Shown in pieces: positions 22,966-34,030 of a stretch of 64,000 nucleotides of DNA (the stretch's first letter is position 1; each line of letters starts with the position of its first letter). The position numbers were made by a program, and so were the translations under genes. Source of the stretch: Zingiber officinale. Taxonomy: Eukaryota > Streptophyta > Magnoliopsida > Zingiberales > Zingiberaceae. The notes beneath the pieces were generated by a model, which was not told where the DNA came from, ran no database searches, and saw nothing but the letters and a program-made list of their open reading frames with translations. The stretch is from the NCBI RefSeq assembly GCF_018446385.1, contig NC_056001.1, positions 12,084,672 through 12,148,671 of the forward strand. The letters run 5' to 3'.

Positions 22966-25761
22966 TGTCACGCCCCAGAGGAGTCCCTGTCCGAAGAAAT
23001 TTCGGCAGCATCTCCCCTGTACGACGGACAATCTGAAACTTTCTACATACATAAATACCTCAGCCACAGGCGGCTGGAATAATAACAGTAAATAAAACCA
23101 ATCACCACGCAGTTTATATAAGTATTCAGCCTCTGGCTGTCACAACCACGCAGTTAATAAAATAATAAACAAAACAATAGTACTCTGACTCGAAAACCAC
23201 CCTACTCCACTACACTCGTAAAGCTCAAAACCGACGAACTCACCTCTTCTGCCGTCCAGGCAGGCATATAGTAGAATAAAATCCAAATCATACCAAAGGT
23301 CCATCAAACGAAAGGATTTCATACAATATCCATATGAAAAATCCAAAATAAGACTAAAACAAGGTCTGATAGAGAAAAACTAAAATAAAATAACAACTCA
23401 ACCCAGTAGAGGATTAGCACTACGTGCTGTGGGGACTAGCGACTGGAACTCCCTCCTGACAGCATCAACCTGAAAATAACAACAATGGAGGCGGGGTGAG
23501 TCCAACACTCAGCAGGTACAGTTGATATGCAAAGTAAAGAAATAACACCTAACACTAGTCATGCGTACAGTCTCCTGATATAAGAAAGATATAAATATGC
23601 ATCTGAAGTAAACAGGAGAATGTTGTACTAACCAGGTCCTGAGTATAAGGTCAAACAGTCCGAGTGGTATAGGAATCCTGTATGCATGTCAAACATAGGT
23701 ATCCAAACAATATGCATCATATAAATGCAGCAACCACAAACACAAACAATAAATGCATCATGCATATGATGCCAATGATGCGTCCTGGTCACCCCTGACG
23801 CCAGTCGATCATCTCATACAAAAGTGAGGCCGAGTGGGTAGGGTTGTGACAACCGTGCACTCTGTCGTCACTACTCCTGATGAGTGACCGAGTGGACGGG
23901 ATGCTGTCGGAGTACACCTATCCTCCTACCCCAAATCATAGATGGGGGAGCGCAATGCTCTCAACTCCCGGTACTCAAAGACGGGGAGGAATCCCTGCCG
24001 GATAACACGTTGTGTCACACTACCCATGAGTGGACCAACGGTGCCTAACAGAGTCCCTGCTGCAACACACTCTGCCTGAATCGACCACTAACCCATGAGT
24101 GGTGGTGTGTGCAGATCCATGTAACTGGCGATGTGCTCAGCAATAATGGAGCGGACTATCGCACAGCATGCAATCATGCAAATGATGCATGACAATAACC
24201 ATATAAACATCCTGACCTAATCCATATATATAGAAATGTGCACCCTAGGTCAAAGAATCATATCGAATCAAAGTACACAGAAGGTATAAAAACCTAGGTC
24301 CTGAACATGGTCAAGCATGGCATATCACTACCCCCTATAAGCATGTATAGACAGGTAAAGTATACATGGGATGTAAAACAAATCAATCAATCAAACATGT
24401 ACCAAGATTTGGGTAGTGATTAACCGGAATAGATAAGAAACATAATTAATGAAACATGTTAATTCCATTACTAAGCATATCAAAGACAACAAAAGTCAAA
24501 AGTACCCGCCTCCGACAAAATGGTCCAAATCCGACGTCGAGATACCGTCTCGAATCAGAGCCCTGTGTAAACAAAAATACCTTTACTTTTATTTAGCTAG
24601 AATACAAATAAACAGCTAAATAAATCCTAAATAGAAATTTAGGGATAAACCCTAAACCATTTCCTTCGACCTTTCTAACGGTTAATTAGGGTTAATTACC
24701 TTAACCCCAAACAACCTTTTTGATAAAAATCCAAAAACCTAAATCCATATAACATAATTATTCTACACAACCTAATGATGAATAAATTATCAATAGGTAT
24801 CAAGATTATACCTAAACATGGATTAATCCAATATTTTCCTAATCCAATACATGAATCCAACTCATCAACACGTAACAATTACTCTATTTCTTACCTTGAT
24901 TCAAACCTCTGCTCTTGATCCAACCACTGGTGATGCTGGAACCAATCAATCCACAGAATAGCACCTTGCTGGAATTTGATCAGAATCGAAGGTAGAATCT
25001 TCAAGATCACCACAAATCAGTGAGGAGGAGCCAAGACTCGGTAAAGGGCAGAGATCAAACTCAGCAGGCAAGGTGGCGTGGGCACTGGGGTTCGGCAGAG
25101 AGGAAGGAAATACAGCCGTGAAAACGGCTAGAACTCGTAGTGGCCCGTGACCAATACCTAGGGCACAACAACTAGGGCCGGCAGTGGGCAGCGGTGAAGA
25201 GGCTAAGGTAGAGGTGGTCGGCGGTGAATCTAGGGCACGGCGACGGCGGCCGACGCTGAGAAACCGGTGCCGGCAGTGGTGTCGGGCTGAGTCTAGGGCA
25301 TAGGCCGGAGATGGGTGTCGCGGTGGCCGGCGCTTGGTTTCCCGTGGCCGGCGCTGCCTCGGAAAGGAGAGGGAAGGCCGACGCGAGGGCTGAAGAGCAA
25401 CACCCGGCGGTGTTAAGTCACAGGCGACGGCGGTCGGCGCTCGGAAGAGAGAAACCGTCGGCCAGCGGTTAGGGCAGAGAAGAGAAGAAAGGAGGCGGCG
25501 TCGGGATGGGCTCGGGTGCGCGAGGGAGAGAAACGGAGGGATTAAGGAAAATAAAGAAAAATATAAAGAAAAATAAAAGTAAAAAGGAAAAGAAAAATAA
25601 AACTTTTCCTTACTAAAACTGGGTAGCCTAAACAGGCTTTTTCCGGGCCCCATCTTGATCCCCGTTAACTCATCCGTACGAACTCCGAAAAATTCCCGAA
25701 AAATGTCCAAAAATTCCGGAAAATTCCCTTATTCATATCCACCTATTTCCGGTATTTTACA
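22966..25761 (-). mobile_element. solo LTR of a Tekay/Del-like gypsy element, TSD CTGGA
   Basis: A 2.8 kb segment runs from TGTCACGCCCC at 22966 to TATTTTACA at 25761, flanked by perfect 5-bp duplications CTGGA (22961-22965 and 25762-25766). On the minus strand it starts TGTAAAATACCGGAAATAGG and ends GGGGCGTGACA. This long LTR type, with a GC-rich transcribed part (25000-25550), resembles Del/Tekay chromovirus LTRs. There is no internal region. A 254-residue ORF inside it (24946-25710) has no domain and is low-complexity. Confidence 0.88.
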
Positions 25762-25769
25762 CTGGATAT

Positions 25770-25985
25770 CTAGCAAGAAGTTCAGATAGGTCGACGGGCT
25801 GACCGGATATCTGGCAAGAAATCTAGCTAGGTCGATGGGCCGACTGGATAGCCGGTACGAAGTTCAGATAAGTCGACGGACTAACCGAATATCTGGAACG
25901 AAGTCCAGCTTGGTCAACGAGTCGACCGGATAGTTGGCATGAAGTCCAAACAGGTCGACGGGATGACCGGATGTCTAGCAAAGCG
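25770..25985. repeat. tandem hairpin units (about 40 bp) in the copia 5' LTR
   Basis: Five decayed units of the form AAGTTCAGATA-GGTCGACGGGCTGACC-GGA-TATCTGG. In the best unit TCAGATA (25782-25788) pairs with TATCTGG (25808-25814) and the inner GGTC pairs with GACC. Other units have lost some pairing. A first unit starts at about 22937 and is cut by the gypsy solo LTR. Confidence 0.7.
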
Positions 25986-26249
25986 GTAAGTTAAGGTAAG
26001 TCACTGGAGGAGAGTAACTTGGTAAGGACGCGTTCCCCGTTTGAGGGAATAGTAGGCATCCATCCAACTTAGATCCATTTGGAAAATCTAAGTTGAGATC
26101 TTGACTAGATTCTGATCTCGAGGAGATAGAATCTAATTACTACTCTTCACTATAATTGTGCTAACACTTGTTTTGCAGGGTAATATAAGTTTTATTGTCT
26201 TGGACTAACTTCATTTTGCAGGAAATAAAGGCTGCTGGAAAAGTTGATC

Positions 26250-26415
26250 CGTGCGCCCGGAAGGGATTCAGACACTCGGAGTGGTCTGGGCGCCCGTAAG
26301 TGATCCAGGCGTCCGGAATGCCCAAAATCAATCTTGTCACTAGCTTGGAGCGCGTTGATTGGATGGCTGATGTCACGGTCCAGGCGCCTGGAAGGGATCC
26401 AGGCACCTGGAACTG
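26250..26415. repeat. GGCGCC/GGCGCCC blocks beside the TATA box
   Basis: GCGCCCGGAAGGGATTCAG, GGGCGCCCG and CAGGCGCCTGGAAGG repeat within 165 bp, ending directly at the TATA box (26416-26427). Confidence 0.65.
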
Positions 26416-26806
26416 CCTATAAAAGCAGCCTTCCACCAGGAGCATAAAACATAACTTCTCTTTGCAACTGCTTTCTTGCGTGCTGCTCCAAAGATGCTCC
26501 TGTGACGTTGTGAAGCTTCTCCGACAACCTGCGACTCAGTTTTTATTTTTCTTGTTGTCAATAACTTTATTTTATAGTTCTTGTACTTATTGTGTAACTC
26601 TTTTGTGAACTATTAGTGAATTGCCCAACGAAAACACTCTCACGTGCGATCCTTGGAGTAGGAGTCGACGAAGGCTCCGAACCAAGTAAAACTTGGGGTG
26701 TTAGCGTTGTTTTTGTTATTATTTTCCGCTGCGTACTTTGACTCTATAACGATTTTTCAACGATCACTATTCACCCCCCCTCTAGCATTCTTTTCGATCC
26801 AACAAG

Positions 26807-26818
26807 TAGTATCAGAGC
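26807..26818 (+). other. primer-binding site, one base changed
   Basis: It reads TAGTATCAGAGC in place of TGGTATCAGAGC, immediately inside the LTR end. The change fits the overall decay of this element. Confidence 0.75.
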
Positions 26819-27077
26819 AAGTACCGCTCTGATTTGGTGCAACCACCAATCAAACAAAGGGGGTGAAAATTTTTGTTTTCTTATTTTCAGTTTTAAGTTT
26901 TTTGACATAATCCAAATTTGTATAATTACCTCTTTGGAAATATTTTCTCGTAGCAAACCAATCTGAATTGGTGCAACACCAATCCAGTCTTAATATTTTT
27001 ATTTTTATCCCACACTACTAATCCAAGACCAAAAGTCTTGAGACCATCTCTGTTTTTCTTTATTGTGTGCAAGAGCA

Positions 27078-27888
27078 ATGACCCAAAACGAGGGATACAA
27101 CATTGTCCATCCTCCCCTTTTCAATGGCGACGACTTCCCGTACTGGAAGAAGCAAATGGAGGTCTATTTGAAGACCCACTTCATCCAGTGGTTCAACATC
27201 ACCAGAGGCTACAAGGCTCTGGTCGATAACGTCGGAAGTCCGATGGACTCGAAAGTGGAATCCAGAGATGAAGAAGAAAGCCCAAATAGATTTCAAGGTT
27301 CTCAACATCCTCCAGTACAGGCTAACGAAAGAAGAACTGAACCGTGTCGGCCCACACGAAAATGCGAAGGAACTATGAGACAATCTCATCGAATTGCACG
27401 AGGGAACCAGCAACGCGAAGGTAACCAAAAGAGACCTTTATCTAAATAAACTATTTAACATAAAAATACAGGAAGGAGAATTTGTGAGTCAACTCCACGC
27501 GAGGATAAAGGACATCCTGAACGGGTTTCACAACATCAGCCAGTAGATGGAGAACCGCAACCTGATAAGGTATGCCCTTAAGGTGTTTCCTTGAAATGCA
27601 CTGTGGGCATCCATCGTGGATGCTTACAAGATTTCGAAGAATCTTTTCAAATTAAAGCTAGATGAACTATTTTGTGAACTCGAACTCCACGAACAGACTA
27701 ACTCAAAACAGGTCGAGAAAGGAATTACCTTTTTTGCAGGTTCCTCCAAAAACAAGCCAAGAACCAAACCTGAACCTGAAAGTGAGTCTGACCAAGACCC
27801 AAAAGACGAAGAATACTTGGTGAACTTGGTAAGAAAAATGTTCACTAGGAGAAAGAAGAACTTCAGTAGAAATGACTTGCAGAAGATC
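27078..27888 (+). pseudogene. copia gag (UBN2), 5' part, broken
   Basis: The ATG at 27078 opens MTQNEGYNIVHPPLFNGDDF, the N-terminus of a SIRE-type copia gag. A frameshift occurs near 27258, and stop codons occur at about 27375, 27546 and 27592. Later pieces are clear: LYLNKLFNIKIQEGEF, then SIVDAYKISKNLFKLKLDEL, then NLVRKMFTRRKKNFSRNDLQ. The gene is cut at 27888 by element C and resumes at 32678. The pieces align with the element B gag throughout. Confidence 0.85.
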
Positions 27889-28000
27889 TGTTGGAGCAAT
27901 CTGGGTACCCTAGGTTTTGATGTTTGGACAAAGGTTTAAGTTAGGTTTATTGTTGTATTTGATATGCATTGTGAGTGTGCAGGATACAGGTACAACAAGG

Positions 28001-28165
28001 AAAGTCCAAGGGTGAGTCTTGGCAGTGTAAGTCCAAGCATGTAGTCTTGGCAACGTAAGTCCAAGTGCGATCTTGGCAAAAGAGGAAAGTTCAAGGATGA
28101 GTCTTGGCGGTGTAAGTCCAAGCATGTAGTCTTGGCAACGTAAGTCCAAGTGTGACTTGACAATG
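28001..28165. repeat. AAGTCCAAG...CTTGG hairpin units
   Basis: Six or so tandem units have CCAAG and CTTGG arms around 6-8 base loops, for example 28006-28010 with 28018-28022, 28033-28037 with 28046-28050 and 28061-28065 with 28072-28076. The arms are constant here but the loops vary. The same array is in the 3' LTR (31745-31910). Confidence 0.75.
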
Positions 28166-28419
28166 GATGAAGTCCCGGAGGCGCGACCTCTTGGCAAAAG
28201 AAGACCCGACAATAATGACAAGGCCGATGGAAGCTCTAGAAGGCAAGACGTGAAGGATGGGGAGGCATCTGAGGGACGCAAGGCTGATGGAGGAGGCTAA
28301 AAGGCTAGGTCTAGGTTGGTCGGGCGAGAACGAGTGCTGAGTGAATGTACTCGGGGTAAAATTCTAAAATTAGGGTTTACTGTAGCAGTACTGTAGCGTT
28401 ATTGTAGCGTTACTGTAGC

Positions 28420-28522
28420 AGTCGACTGGTGGTTTCATCAGTCGACTGATGGGTAGCGAACAGAGGGTTGGTATCGAGTCGTTGGGCTGCAACGGTCGAA
28501 TTTCCACGAAGGGCAGTCGACT
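28420..28522. repeat. AGTCGACT palindromes upstream of the element C TATA box
   Basis: AGTCGACT occurs at 28420-28427, 28440-28447 and 28515-28522. Each is followed by GGT or GAT. The last lies 27 bp before the TATA box. The 3' LTR has four copies (32154, 32167, 32238 and 32258). Confidence 0.85.
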
Positions 28523-28930
28523 GGTAGGCGGGGTTTTCTAACCCGTGGCCTATATAACCAAGCATTGGAAGCTTGGTTCAAGTTGACGAAATTAGTGGTG
28601 GTTAACCCTAATTAGAGTCTCCAACTGCCCAAGTGATCTAGCGTGCTTGTACGAGGTTGTGGCGAGGTTTCTCCACCCACAAGGAGCTACGCGAGCTAGC
28701 CGGAAGTTCTCCGGGGAATCATCCACCGACGGATCGGGATCGTCCACCTTACGGACAGCCGTGGAGTAGGAGCTTTATCTCCGAACCACGTTAAATCAAC
28801 GTGTTATGTTTGCTTTCTATTGTTAGTGTTTATCTTATATTTCCGCTGTGCACACTAACCATTGTAGGAAGCGACGATTTGGGTGAGACGCTATTCACCC
28901 CCCTCTAGCGAGCACATCAGTCCCAACAAG

Positions 28931-28942
28931 TGGTATCAGAGC
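28931..28942 (+). other. primer-binding site of element C
   Basis: A perfect TGGTATCAGAGC, two bases after the 5' LTR. It is complementary to the initiator-Met tRNA 3' end. Confidence 0.9.
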
Positions 28943-28993
28943 TAGATGAGATCTTGTTGGACTAATCGCCAAGAGAGCGGCTAGAGGAAGAAG

Positions 28994-30643
28994 ATGGAGT
29001 CGGAGGGACCTCTCGGATGGGATATCCGAATCCCACCTCCATACGAGCGCGAGGACTTCGACTATTGGAGGAAGCGCATGGAGATGTGGTTCCAAATGAA
29101 TTGGAACCAATGGATTGTGTTGGAGGAACCGTTTAAAGCTCCAACGGACAAGAAGGGAAAGCGTCTCCGACGTCGATATTAGACCGATGAGCAAAGGGAG
29201 CAATCGGAGACAGACAAGGAGGTAACTAGAATTTTAATTAATTTATTACCTCCTAATGCGATATTGAATGTAGGTGAATACGAGAATGCAAGTGACCTTT
29301 GGAAAAAGGTAATTGCGCTTCATGAGAGTCCTACACAAATCCAAGAAGAGGAGGAACCCAAGGAGAAGGGCTCATTGGTCCAAGAAGAGAAGGATCAATC
29401 GAATGTCGACACGAGCTCAACATCCGAGGAGGAGAAGGAAGATGAGGAGGTATCATCCACATCTTCAAGGGAGGAAGAAGTGGAACCGTCCACATCTTCA
29501 AGTGAAGAGGAAGAAGAGCAATCCAAGGAAGAGGAGATCTTGGAAGCTCAACCCTCCACCTCAACTACCAAGAAGAGCACAAAGGATCACATCAAATGCT
29601 TTGAGTGTGGTAAGATGGGGCACTACAAGAGTAGGTGTCATTCGCTCAAGAAGGTAAAGGAGGTAAACCCTAAACTCACTAAAGTTAATTTAGAAACTAA
29701 TGTGAGTTGTAGGAAGAAGAAGAAGAAGAAGCACATTAGGTGCTTTACATGTGGTGAGTGGGGTCACTACCACACAAAGTGCCCAAGGAGAGGAGAACTC
29801 AAGAAATTGACGCACTTGAAGAAATGGGAAAAGAAGAGGAGCACAAGTCAAGAGGGAGCTTCAAAGGAAAAAGGGGAGGTAATCCCTATTTTGAAGTTTA
29901 ATCCAATCTCCAATTCTTATATGCTTGTTAGAAATAATGTAGATTATTTACCTAAGTATAATCATGGATTTAGGTATAATGATAGAAATAGGGTTAACAT
30001 GGTAGATAACCCTAAGAAATCATACACTAAGGGTAGACCTAATAAAACCCAAACGACTTTGCCTAAGGGAAGGAAAGTGGGTGAAAACCTAAGCATTAAT
30101 CCCAAGAAGGGGAGACACATGCCTAGGAAGGGTAGGTCTAGCAATGTCCATGATGGACATGTTGATTCTAGGGTTAGAACCCTAGAATTGGAAAATCAAG
30201 CTTTGAAGACAAAGCTTGAGGAAATGGAGAAAATCCTAGAGAGGTTCATTATTGGACCTAAAGGACTTGACATATATTTGGGTGGTCAAAGACCCAAAAA
30301 TGTCAAATTAGGTCCCTCCAAGACCAAAAGGAGGTCAAGTGCTAAGGTAGCACATGACATTGGTAAGAGATGTGTGACCAAAGACAAGGGAGAGTCATCC
30401 AAGGCCAATAAGAAGGAATATGCTAGGGTGACATATAATTATGGCAAGGATGGGATGTCCAAGGTTAATGACAAGAAGAAATTAACCAAAGACAATGTGT
30501 CTAAGGTTAAGAATATGAGTTTTGTAGGCCAAGTATCACCCGAGGTGCACCGAAGTGGCCTAGCCATAGTGGATGAGTTACCAAGGGAGGTGACTAAGGT
30601 TAAGATTCCTAAGGTTAGGAAGAGCCTTTGGGACCCATGGTAG
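28994..30643 (+). pseudogene. gag of element C (two zinc knuckles), one in-frame stop
   Basis: The frame opens MESEGPLGWDIRIPPPYERE and stays open to 30643 apart from a single TAG at 29180-29182. There the related gag of element A has tryptophan, so this is one G-to-A change. The protein would be about 549 residues. The N-terminal part is the UBN2-like capsid region. It is followed by a long acidic, Ser/Glu-rich stretch (about 29340-29560), then two CCHC knuckles, CFECGKMGHYKSRC and CFTCGEWGHYHTKC. The tail is basic and lysine-rich (TKVKIPKVRKSL). Gag packages the element RNA. Nothing after it resembles pol. Confidence 0.88.
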
Positions 30644-31620
30644 ATGGGTTATCAAATGTGCCAAGTGGTTAGGAGACGGACTTAAGTCTCTAACATAGTG
30701 GGTTGACACAATTGAGTTGAGTTTCATGCATAGAAATATAAATTGGGTTCATATTGCATGAAAATTAGTTTTTGATGTATAGATGTCATATAAACTAATG
30801 CTAGTGATGCATTATGGTTTAGTATGGGCAGATACATCAAGAGGAAGCCAAAACTAGGACCTTAGGTCAATGTTTAATTGAACAATTTAGCTAGTTTTGA
30901 ATTTTATGTCAATCTTGGGATTTGTGATAAATATATTTTTATATATATTTTTCCCAAGTAGATATTGATATAATAGACCTCTCCACAAAATTTGAGGATT
31001 TTTGGATATCTTTGGAATTTCTGGCGCATTTCTGAAGTTGACCAGAAAAGGCTGATTTTTTCATGAATAGTGTACTAATCGACTGGTACAGTTATCAGTC
31101 GACTGGTAACACTGTTCACGAGCACAGAATGTCTCTGTAAGCTCATTTTCATGGGGGCAGTCGACTGGTACTTCTTGCAGTCGACTGATACGGTCTGAAA
31201 ATATTTTTCAAGCATTAGAAAATGACCAAAAGAGTGGTGAACATGTATGCAATCTTATGGGGGATTAATACATGATGTTTATGGTCATTAGAGGTCAAAG
31301 AGTCCAATAATTGGGATATTGTTGGAGCTCTTTTTGATGTATGGCAAAGGGGGAGAAGTTTAGGTTTAAGTGGGAAACTTACATACCTTTGAAAGAAATC
31401 CTAGCTCAAGGGGGAGCTTAGGTGAAGGGGGAGCGATTGCTCATTTATTAGCAAAAGGGGAGAAGTTTACCTTTGCAAGAAATCCTAGCTCAAGGGGGAG
31501 CTTAGGTGAAGGGGGAGCCTAGGATTAGGTTCCATGATTTATGCATGTGTAGATTATATATATTTATTTGCATATGTATTGCTATATTGTTTCCCTAACT
31601 TAAACAGGTTGCCAAACATC
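30644..31620 (+). other. non-coding interior of element C
   Basis: About 1 kb between gag and the polypurine tract has no ORF of note. It contains AGTCGACT palindromes (31097-31104, 31159-31166 and 31179-31186) like those in the LTRs. A pair of direct repeats reads GCTCAAGGGGGAGCTTAGGTGAAGGGGGAG (31401-31430 and 31491-31520). Confidence 0.7.
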
Positions 31621-31634
31621 AAAAAGGGGGAGAT
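31621..31634 (+). other. polypurine tract of element C
   Basis: AAAAAGGGGGAGAT directly precedes the 3' LTR and fits the primer for plus-strand DNA synthesis. Confidence 0.85.
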
Positions 31635-32672
31635 TGTTGGAGCAATCTGGGTACCCTAGGTTTTGATGTTTGGGCAAAGGTTTAAGTTAGGTCTATTGTT
31701 GTATTTGATATGCATTGTGAGTGTGCAGGATACATGTACAACAAGGAAAGTCCAAGGGTGAGTCTTGCAGTGTAAGTCCAAGCATGTAGTCTTGGCAACG
31801 TAAGTCCAAGTGCGATCTTGGCAAAGGAGGAAAGTCCAAGGATGAGTCTTGGCGGTGTAAGTCCAAGCATGTAGTCTTGGCAACGTAAGTCCAAGTGTGA
31901 CTTGGCAATGGATGAAGTCCCGGAGGCGCGACCTCTTGGCAAAAGAAGACCCGACAACAATGACAAGGCCGATGGAAGCTCCAGAAGGCAAGACGTGAAG
32001 GATGAGGAGGCATCCGAGGGACGCAAGGCTGATGGAGGAGGCTAGAAGGCTAGGTCTAGGTTGGTCGGGCGAGAACGAGTGCTGAGTGAATGTACTCGGG
32101 GTAAAATTCTAAAATTAGGGTTTACTGTAGCAGTACTGTAGCGTTACTGTAGCAGTCGACTGGTGCAGTCGACTGGTAGCGAACAGAGGGTTGGTATCGA
32201 GCTGTTGGGCTGTAACGGTCGAATTTCCACGAAGGGCAGTCGACTGCATGTTTTGGCAGTCGACTGGTAGGCGGGGTTTTCTAACCCGTGACCTATATAA
32301 CCAAGCATTGGAAGCTTGGTTCAAGTTGATAAAATTAGTGGTGGTTAACCCTAATTAGAGTCTCCAAGTGCCCAAGTGATCTAGCGTGCTTGTACGAGGT
32401 TGTGGCGAGGTTTCTCCACTCACAAGGAGCTACGCGAGCTAGCCGGAAGTTCTCCGGGGAATCATCCACCGACGGATCGGGATCGTCCACCTTACGGATA
32501 GCCGTGGAGTAGGAGCTTTATCTCCGAACCACGTTAAATCAACGTGTTATGTTTGCTTTCTATTGTTAGTGTTTATCTTGTATTTCCGCTGTGCACACTA
32601 ACCATTGTAGGAAGCGACGATTTGGGTGAGACGCTATTCACCCCCCCTCTAGCGAGCACATCGGTCCCAACA
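31635..32672 (+). repeat. 3' LTR of element C
   Basis: It starts TGTTGGAGCAATCTGGGTACC and ends TCGGTCCCAACA, followed by the AGATC duplication. It is nearly identical to the 5' LTR, with small indels mainly at the palindromes (four AGTCGACT here against three). Confidence 0.92.
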
Positions 32673-32677
32673 AGATC

Positions 32678-33619
32678 AACTCCACCACCGATCCTAACAA
32701 CAAAAACGTGACCTCCTTCGGATGCAACAAGAAGGGGCACTACAAGAATGAGTGCCCAAAGCTGAAAAATGACAAAACCAAGAAGAAAGCACTCAAGGCG
32801 ACGTGGGACGAATCATCTTCGGATGAATCGAACGCCGAAGAACAGAAGCACTGAAATTACCTCACGTTGATGGCCTGCGAATCAAAAGCAGAATGCGAAT
32901 AGGAAGACGGGTCCGAACCTGAATCGAGCCACGAGTCCGTACTCGTTTCCAAAGATTCCGATAAGGTATACCTTAACCTTAGCAAAAAAAATTTCAAAAT
33001 CATTGTATGCTTAAATAAAAAATTAACCGAAAATGAAAATCAAAATAAAATGCTCCTTAAGGAAAATCAGCACCTCAAGGAATAGATCGAAAATTCTAAT
33101 CCAAATCAAGTTGTAAAACTTGAGGAGGAAAACTCAACATTAAAAATTGAAATTAACAAACTTAAAGGGTTGTTAGAAAATTTTACAACTAGATCTAAAA
33201 ACTTGGACCTAATCCTTAAAAATCAAAAAGCTGTATACAACAAATCTGGGCTTGAATACAAGTCCAGTTCAACAAATAAATTATTCATATCACTCATACC
33301 TCAAAATAAAACACAAGCTAAAGCTTGGATTCCAAAAGCGTGCCTAACCACGCAAGTAGGAATTAACCAATACTATATACCCAAAAATAAAATATATTAT
33401 GTAAAATCAAATAACCCAAAGCAAAGTCCAAAATATAAAACTAAATCAACTAAACCAAAGACAAATCATAGAAAGAACTACAGAACCAACTCAAACCAAA
33501 CTATCATCAAGTCTATTATAATTATAAAAGTAATCGACATAAATCCAAAACCAAAATTTAAGAAATCCAGATCAATAATTCAGGGGAGGCTCCAAACTAG
33601 TTGGCACCTCCAAAAATAA
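32678..33619 (+). pseudogene. copia gag, 3' part, after element C
   Basis: Reading continues with a zinc knuckle whose first cysteine is retained in GCNKKGHYKNEC. Then come WDESSSDESNAEEQ and a coiled-coil stretch ending LDLILKNQKAVYNKSGLEYK, matching the end of the element B gag. Stops are at about 32852, 32899 and 33083. The part from 33170 to 33619 is an open 149-residue lysine- and asparagine-rich stretch. With 27078-27888 this completes one broken gag. Confidence 0.8.
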
Positions 33620-34030
33620 CTTACTCGGCAGGGTAATTAGGATTAGAGTAAAAAGGGATAAAAGTTTAACTTGACCTACGGTACTGGTGAAGTTTTAGAT
33701 GATAGTAGATTAGGAAACATTTGTCTATGCATGACTAGGAATATATGACTTTGACCTAGTGCATTTGGCTTAGTGGAACTAACTGAAACTAGTTAGACCA
33801 AGGTTTTATACTAAATTCAGTGGATGAGACTATTTGAAAAAACTTCGAAGGCATGGTTACTCTAATGATGTCCAAGTGACTCACCATAGTCCAAAAGTTT
33901 ATCCAAAGAATGTCTGTTTGTTTGACCCAAAGTTAAACCTGAATCTAACATAAGGTTAAACCAAACCTTGAAATTGAACTTAACTCATCTCACAAAATTA
34001 TAAGATTCTTTAGTTGAAAATATAGATCGG
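33620..34030 (+). other. gag-to-protease spacer of the copia
   Basis: This AT-rich spacer has no intact ORF. It aligns with the spacer after gag in element B (47010-47480 on the minus strand), including CACCATA-TCC-AAGTTTATCCAAAGAATG and TAGATCGGGTGA-ATGACTAAG at its end. Confidence 0.65.

Larger units (their letters stand above)
22826..26804 (+). mobile_element. 5' LTR of a SIRE-like copia element, split by a gypsy solo LTR
   Basis: The LTR starts TGTTGATGCAGGTTGCACTAACG and ends GATCCAACA at 26804, just before the primer-binding site. Without the insert at 22966-25766 it is about 1,180 bp. It belongs to the same family as the solo LTR 51413-52459. Order within it: AAGTCC hairpin units (22935-22965, resuming 25762-25985), GGCGCC-type blocks (26250-26415), TATA GCCTATAAAAGC (26416-26427), R/U5 sequence, and the poly-C motif ATTCACCCCCCCTCTAGC at 26769-26786. 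Confidence 0.85.
27889..28928 (+). repeat. 5' LTR of element C
   Basis: It starts TGTTGGAGCAATCTGGGTACC and ends TCAGTCCCAACA. It holds CCAAG/CTTGG hairpin units (28001-28160), three AGTCGACT palindromes (28420-28522), a TATA box CCTATATAA (28549-28557) and the poly-C motif (28891-28909). Confidence 0.92.
27889..32672 (+). mobile_element. element C: complete non-autonomous gag-only LTR retrotransposon, TSD AGATC
   Basis: A 4.8 kb element lies between perfect AGATC duplications (27884-27888 and 32673-32677). It has two LTRs of 1,040 and 1,038 bp, a primer-binding site, one gag gene and a polypurine tract. It has no protease, integrase or reverse transcriptase. The LTRs differ by few substitutions, plus changes in the number of palindromes, so insertion was recent relative to the host copia. 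It must rely on proteins of a related autonomous element. The gag is homologous to that of element A (56824-58596). Confidence 0.92.

Noticed and set aside
24946..25710. A 254-residue ORF on the minus strand
   Set aside because: It sits inside a gypsy solo LTR with exact target duplications and reads as low-complexity Pro/Arg/Ser-rich sequence without a domain.
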